From Buttiauxella sp035271705 (GTDB taxonomy: Bacteria > Pseudomonadota > Gammaproteobacteria > Enterobacterales > Enterobacteriaceae), in the NCBI RefSeq assembly GCF_035271705.1, contig NZ_DATERI010000123.1, positions 1 through 64,000 of the forward strand: DNA of 64,000 bases, in the 5' to 3' direction. Of this stretch, positions 60,679 to 64,000 are shown one piece after another; positions within the stretch are counted from its first letter, which is position 1, and each line of letters begins with the position of its first letter. The position numbers were made by a program, and so were the translations under genes. Under the pieces are notes generated by a model that searched no databases, had not been told where the DNA came from, and saw only the letters and a list, made by a program, of their open reading frames with translations.

Positions 60679-62949
60679 CTACCCATTATCCCGGGATACA
60701 CCAAACCACTGATGATACCAACGGGGTGAAATTTGTTCTCTGAAGCCATTGATTTGCCATTTATCATTATTTATATCGATAGTAAGCTGACCTGAATGCG
60801 CCGTGTCATACCATTTGTATCCCTGAGATTTATAGTGTTGGACGACTTTCACTGAGGGTAAATGCCATGCGTTGTAGCGCGACGTTGATGCAAGCGCCGC
60901 ACTTGCGGAAACAGCACGCAATAGCGGTGCGCTAGATGATGTACGGCTTCCGTGATGAGGAACCTGAATAATATCAGCACGTAAGATTCCCCACCGCTTC
61001 TTGAGCATTGCCAATTCCGCCTCAGCCTCTACATCTCCAGTCAATAAAATCCGAAAGTGTCCGTCACTGACCATCACCACACAAGAACCATTATTACCCG
61101 TCATGACTGGCTGAGTTGGGGGCCATAACACACTAAATTGTAAGCCCCGCCATTGCCACTCCTGCCCTTGAAAACAGGGGTGATGCCCCGCCCAGCGCAG
61201 TGGGCTGAGAATTTTCAATGAAGGCCATTCTCGCTGCAAACTGATTAAGCCGCCGCGATGATCGAGGTGCTCATGGCTTATAACAACTTGCTCAGGAGTA
61301 AGATTGTGCCAGCGCAACCATGGAATAATCACTTGCTGGGCCGCATCGCCACCAGGCCAGGCATTACCGGTATCGTATAGGAAAACTTTCCCTTGCCGTA
61401 TCAGGGCTATAGCCAGCCCGTGTCCCACATCCAGCATGGTGATTTGCCACGCGTCGTCTTTTTTCTCCGTCCGCATGGTGGAAGCGGCCAGAGATACCAT
61501 TAGGGCAATCACCGATAGAGACGAACTTCGCCATAACGACAACCGATGAATAATGACCGCCATCCAACCACTCAAGCTCAAAAGCTGGAAACGTTGGTCC
61601 ACTTCCTGCCAGCCGTCAGGGAACACTGACAATGATGTAAAAAGCAGTGCCAGTAGCCGATCAACTCCCCACCATAAATGCTCTCCTATCCACGGAATAG
61701 CGGTGAGCACTAATCCCGCCAACAACAACGGTACGACAGCAAAAGTAATCAGCGGTACTGCCAGTAAGTTCGCGATTAACGCACTAAGGCTAATGCCGTG
61801 GAAAATGAAAATCTGGAGCGGCATGAGCAAAATCATGATGCCAATTTGTAAGTGCAATAATGAGAGCGGGTAACGATAAAGCCCTTTTGCCCTTGCCAGG
61901 AACCGTGGAAGTGGCATCCATTGATACCAAAAAATAAGTGATGCAACCGCCAGTACCGATAGCCAAAAGCTGTCAGACAAAACTGTAACAGGGTCATAAA
62001 TCAGAATACCCGTGATGCAGCAAAGCCAGACCTCCCACCCGGACCAACATCGCCCTTGAAGCCTTAGAAAAAGCCAGATAACAACCCCAATCAACGCTCT
62101 TACCGCTGGAGGGTTTCCACCCGCGAGCCAGGTATAAGCACCGGCCGCGATAACACTCGCGATTAAAGGCATTCTGAAATGAATTCGATGTGCAGGAAAA
62201 CTCAACTGTATTAAGCGGGCGATAAGCCAGCCAACCATCGCAGCCAGTGAGATATGCATCCCTGAAATGGCCATAAGGTGTGCCGTTCCGCTCTGGCGAA
62301 GTAAGTTTTTCTGCTCATCGCTCACTCCCGATCGGTCGCCAAATGCTAATGCCAAAATCACGCCTTGATACGGCAGCGATTGAGTTGCACGTTGAACAGC
62401 TGCCAACCATTGAGCGCGTAAACTGCATTGTGGCTTGATTGCCTCAGCCGAGATTATACGTGCGCTCAAAGGTTGGTGCTGCGCAAGAGCATATCTCTGG
62501 CTATCAAAACCCCCATCGTTCAGTTGGCCATGCACAGGCCGGAGCTGCAGTTTCATGCGCCAGCGTTGTCCAGCACAGACGCTACTGGGTAAGTAACTCC
62601 CTCGGCTCCTGATACCGACAGGCGGAAATATTTGTTTCCCCTCAACCGAGACCATTTCCCAATCGTGGTTTTGCTTACCGTCCGTACTCGTCATTACCGC
62701 TTCAACCGCAATAGGTTTATTGGCCCATTGTTCGAAAGGCGTCAGGCTTTCTCTTGCGTTGAATAGTGCCCAGCAAAAACACAACAGAGCGAATGCGACA
62801 TAACGTGCAAACAGGTGTGGAATGAGCCCTATACATACTGTCGCAAAGAGAAGGGTTGTGATAATTGGCAGTCCGGGAATACCGGGCAACCATGCCAAAG
62901 GTAGGATGCCAATAATCGCACTGAAACATAATCTGATTGAATTCCTCAC
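60679..62949 (-). CDS. ycaI: ComEC/Rec2-family DNA-uptake channel protein YcaI
   Basis: This 756-residue polytopic membrane protein has N-terminal helices, a DUF4131/OB region, the Competence domain (TAHLMAISGMHISLA) and a C-terminal metallo-beta-lactamase domain (SHEHLDHRGG, LLTGDVEAEAE, VPHHGS). It is the candidate inner-membrane DNA channel for transformation, under Sxy control in E. coli; sxy is in this window. The start chosen is GTG at 62949, with AAGGAG seven bases upstream; an in-frame ATG at 62985 would place twelve residues before it. Confidence 0.92.
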   Translation of the reverse strand: MRNSIRLCFSAIIGILPLAWLPGIPGLPIITTLLFATVCIGLIPHLFARYVAFALLCFCWALFNARESLTPFEQWANKPIAVEAVMTSTDGKQNHDWEMVSVEGKQIFPPVGIRSRGSYLPSSVCAGQRWRMKLQLRPVHGQLNDGGFDSQRYALAQHQPLSARIISAEAIKPQCSLRAQWLAAVQRATQSLPYQGVILALAFGDRSGVSDEQKNLLRQSGTAHLMAISGMHISLAAMVGWLIARLIQLSFPAHRIHFRMPLIASVIAAGAYTWLAGGNPPAVRALIGVVIWLFLRLQGRCWSGWEVWLCCITGILIYDPVTVLSDSFWLSVLAVASLIFWYQWMPLPRFLARAKGLYRYPLSLLHLQIGIMILLMPLQIFIFHGISLSALIANLLAVPLITFAVVPLLLAGLVLTAIPWIGEHLWWGVDRLLALLFTSLSVFPDGWQEVDQRFQLLSLSGWMAVIIHRLSLWRSSSLSVIALMVSLAASTMRTEKKDDAWQITMLDVGHGLAIALIRQGKVFLYDTGNAWPGGDAAQQVIIPWLRWHNLTPEQVVISHEHLDHRGGLISLQREWPSLKILSPLRWAGHHPCFQGQEWQWRGLQFSVLWPPTQPVMTGNNGSCVVMVSDGHFRILLTGDVEAEAELAMLKKRWGILRADIIQVPHHGSRTSSSAPLLRAVSASAALASTSRYNAWHLPSVKVVQHYKSQGYKWYDTAHSGQLTIDINNDKWQINGFREQISPRWYHQWFGVSRDNG

Positions 62950-63104
62950 GACAGTCTCCTTGTTAAAGGCAGTGTGAAGTATCAAAAAGATGGCGTCAGC
63001 TACGGATAATCAGTTTTACGAGAAGGGTTCCAGACTTTTGGAGCAGGATGAAAAAGCGGCATAATTATTTGCGAGCAGAATCGAAAACGATGATTTTGAG
63101 CATA

Positions 63105-63132
63105 AAAAAACGGCACCCGTAGGTGCCGTTCT
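63105..63132 (-). terminator. ihfB terminator
   Basis: AACGGCACC pairs with GGTGCCGTT, followed on the minus strand by seven T residues. It lies about 20 bp beyond the ihfB stop codon. Confidence 0.92.
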
Positions 63133-63152
63133 TGAGAATCAAATCCGAAGAT

Positions 63153-63440
63153 TTAATTACCGTAAATGTTGGCGCGGTCACGTAATTCTTTACCTGGTTT
63201 AAAGTGTGGAACGTATTTACCTTCCAGATCAACTTTATCGCCAGTTTTTGGGTTACGTCCGGTGCGAGGTGCGCGATAGTGTAAGGAAAAACTGCCGAAA
63301 CCCCGGATTTCAATACGCTCACCTTCAGCGAGAGTAGAGGCCATATGCTCCAGCATCTCTTTAACTGCATCTTCTACAGCTTTCGCCGGGATGTGAGATT
63401 GCTGGGTTGCAAGTCTTTCTATCAATTCTGACTTGGTCAT
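63153..63440 (-). CDS. ihfB: Integration host factor subunit beta
   Basis: This 95-residue HU/IHF-family DNA-bending protein has the N-terminal helices MTKSELIERLATQQSHIPAK and the beta-arm RAPRTGRNPKTGDKV, whose proline intercalates between base pairs. It pairs with IhfA. It lies just downstream of rpsA with its own leader; GGAGGAATAATG-type ribosome-site sequence precedes the ATG. Confidence 0.98.
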   Translation of the reverse strand: MTKSELIERLATQQSHIPAKAVEDAVKEMLEHMASTLAEGERIEIRGFGSFSLHYRAPRTGRNPKTGDKVDLEGKYVPHFKPGKELRDRANIYGN

Positions 63441-63493
63441 TATTCCTCCGGTTTCCTTTCAGGAAAATTAACTTACAGCTATCAATCGAACAA

Positions 63494-63511
63494 GGGCGGC
63501 CGCAGCCGCCC
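63494..63511 (-). terminator. rpsA 3' hairpin
   Basis: GGGCGGC pairs with GCCGCCC around a 4-base loop, 20 bp beyond the rpsA stop codon. On the minus strand it is followed only by TTGTT, so it may act as a leaky terminator between rpsA and ihfB. Confidence 0.6.
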
Positions 63512-63530
63512 TGATTTAGTGCTCAGACGA

Positions 63531-64000
63531 TTACTCGCCTTTAGCTGCTTTGAATGCTTCAGCCATAGCGTTAGAGAAGTTCGGTGCATCTTCCTGTTTG
63601 TTGTTAACAGTAGCGATTGCATCTTTCTCGTCAGCTTCGTCCTTAGCACGAACAGACAGGCTTACAACACGGTTTTTACGGTCAACGCCAGTGAATTTAG
63701 CTTCAACGTCGTCGCCTACGCTCAGAACCAGAGTTGCATCTTCAACGCGGTCACGGGAAGCTTCAGAAGCACGCAGGTAGCCTTCTACGCCATCTGCTAA
63801 TTCAACTGTAGCACCTTTCGCGTCAACTGCTGTTACTTTACCAGTAACGATAGTACCTTTCTTGTTCAGTGCAACGTAGTTGTTGAACGGATCTTCTGCG
63901 AGTTGTTTAACACCCAGGGAGATACGCTCACGTTCTGCGTCAACTTGCAGAACCACAGCCGCGATTTCGTCGCCTTTCTTGTATTCACGAACTGCTTCTT
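63531..64000 (-). CDS. rpsA: 30S ribosomal protein S1, C-terminal part
   Basis: Only the last 156 or so residues are in the window; the gene continues past position 64000. The visible part covers the end of the fifth S1 RNA-binding repeat (VVLQVDAERERISLGVKQLAEDP) and the sixth repeat (GTIVTGKVTAVDAKGATVEL, GYLRASEASRDRVEDA), ending AMAEAFKAAKGE as in E. coli. S1 brings mRNAs to the ribosome. No real start lies inside the window; the GTG near 63956 is internal. Confidence 0.97.
   Translation of the reverse strand, partial: EAVREYKKGDEIAAVVLQVDAERERISLGVKQLAEDPFNNYVALNKKGTIVTGKVTAVDAKGATVELADGVEGYLRASEASRDRVEDATLVLSVGDDVEAKFTGVDRKNRVVSLSVRAKDEADEKDAIATVNNKQEDAPNFSNAMAEAFKAAKGE

Overview
The window is chromosomal backbone of a non-Escherichia member of the Enterobacteriaceae. 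Nearly every protein has an obvious E. coli counterpart of similar length, and gene order follows the E. coli segment from serT to rpsA (serT, yccA, tusE ... sulA, ompA ... fabA, rmf ... pyrD, ssu ... ompF, aspC ... muk ... msbA, ihfB, rpsA). Several features show it is not E. coli: five ERIC repeats, two tandem serT genes, an extra peptide-binding-protein gene between serT and yccA, no elf (ycbQ-type) fimbrial cluster between ssuE and pyrD, and an OmpF-class porin whose loop 3 lacks the usual PEFGG motif. The genus cannot be fixed from the sequence alone. There is no prophage, integrase, CRISPR array, toxin-antitoxin pair, rRNA or complete insertion sequence.

Layout. 1-3.1 kb: two tRNA-Ser(UGA) genes in a 240-bp tandem duplication, an orphan oligopeptide-binding protein gene with a probable GcvB target, and yccA behind a perfect CpxR box. 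3.1-12.2 kb: tusE, yccX, rlmI, hspQ (sigma-32 promoter), yccU, yccT, mgsA, helD, yccF, yccS. 12.2-18.4 kb: sxy, sulA (LexA box), ompA, matP, lonH, fabA (FabR/FadR region), rmf. 18.6-26.1 kb: a leftward rlmL-uup-pqiA-pqiB-pqiC operon. 26.4-29.2 kb: ycbX, zapC, pyrD. 29.5-33.8 kb: the ssuEADCB alkanesulfonate operon. 33.9-43 kb: pepN, pncB, asnS, ompF, aspC. 43-53.7 kb: leftward gloC, mepK, ldtD and the cmoM-mukF-mukE-mukB operon. 53.8-64 kb: elyC, ycbJ, kdsB-ycaR, ycaQ, lpxK, msbA, ycaI, ihfB and the 3' end of rpsA.

Functional themes. Envelope biogenesis dominates: LPS (kdsB, lpxK, msbA), peptidoglycan (ldtD, mepK, elyC), outer-membrane proteins and lipid transport (ompA, ompF, pqiABC) and unsaturated fatty acid synthesis (fabA). 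A second theme is rRNA and tRNA modification and ribosome control (rlmI, rlmL, tusE, cmoM, rmf, uup). A third is chromosome and division control (matP, zapC, sulA, mukFEB, ihfB).

The most unusual object is a 113-bp non-coding element at 5416-5528. It has 10-bp perfect terminal inverted repeats, an internal 12-13 bp hairpin and an exact 10-bp flanking direct repeat. Deleting it with one repeat copy restores a textbook bidirectional terminator between hspQ and yccU, so it looks like a miniature transposable element that jumped into a terminator loop. Five ERIC copies, all in the same orientation, lie within 18.0-38.3 kb. One splits the ssu operon and one abuts the ycbX ribosome binding site. 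All functional statements come from reading the sequence and from recalled family knowledge; no database search was run.
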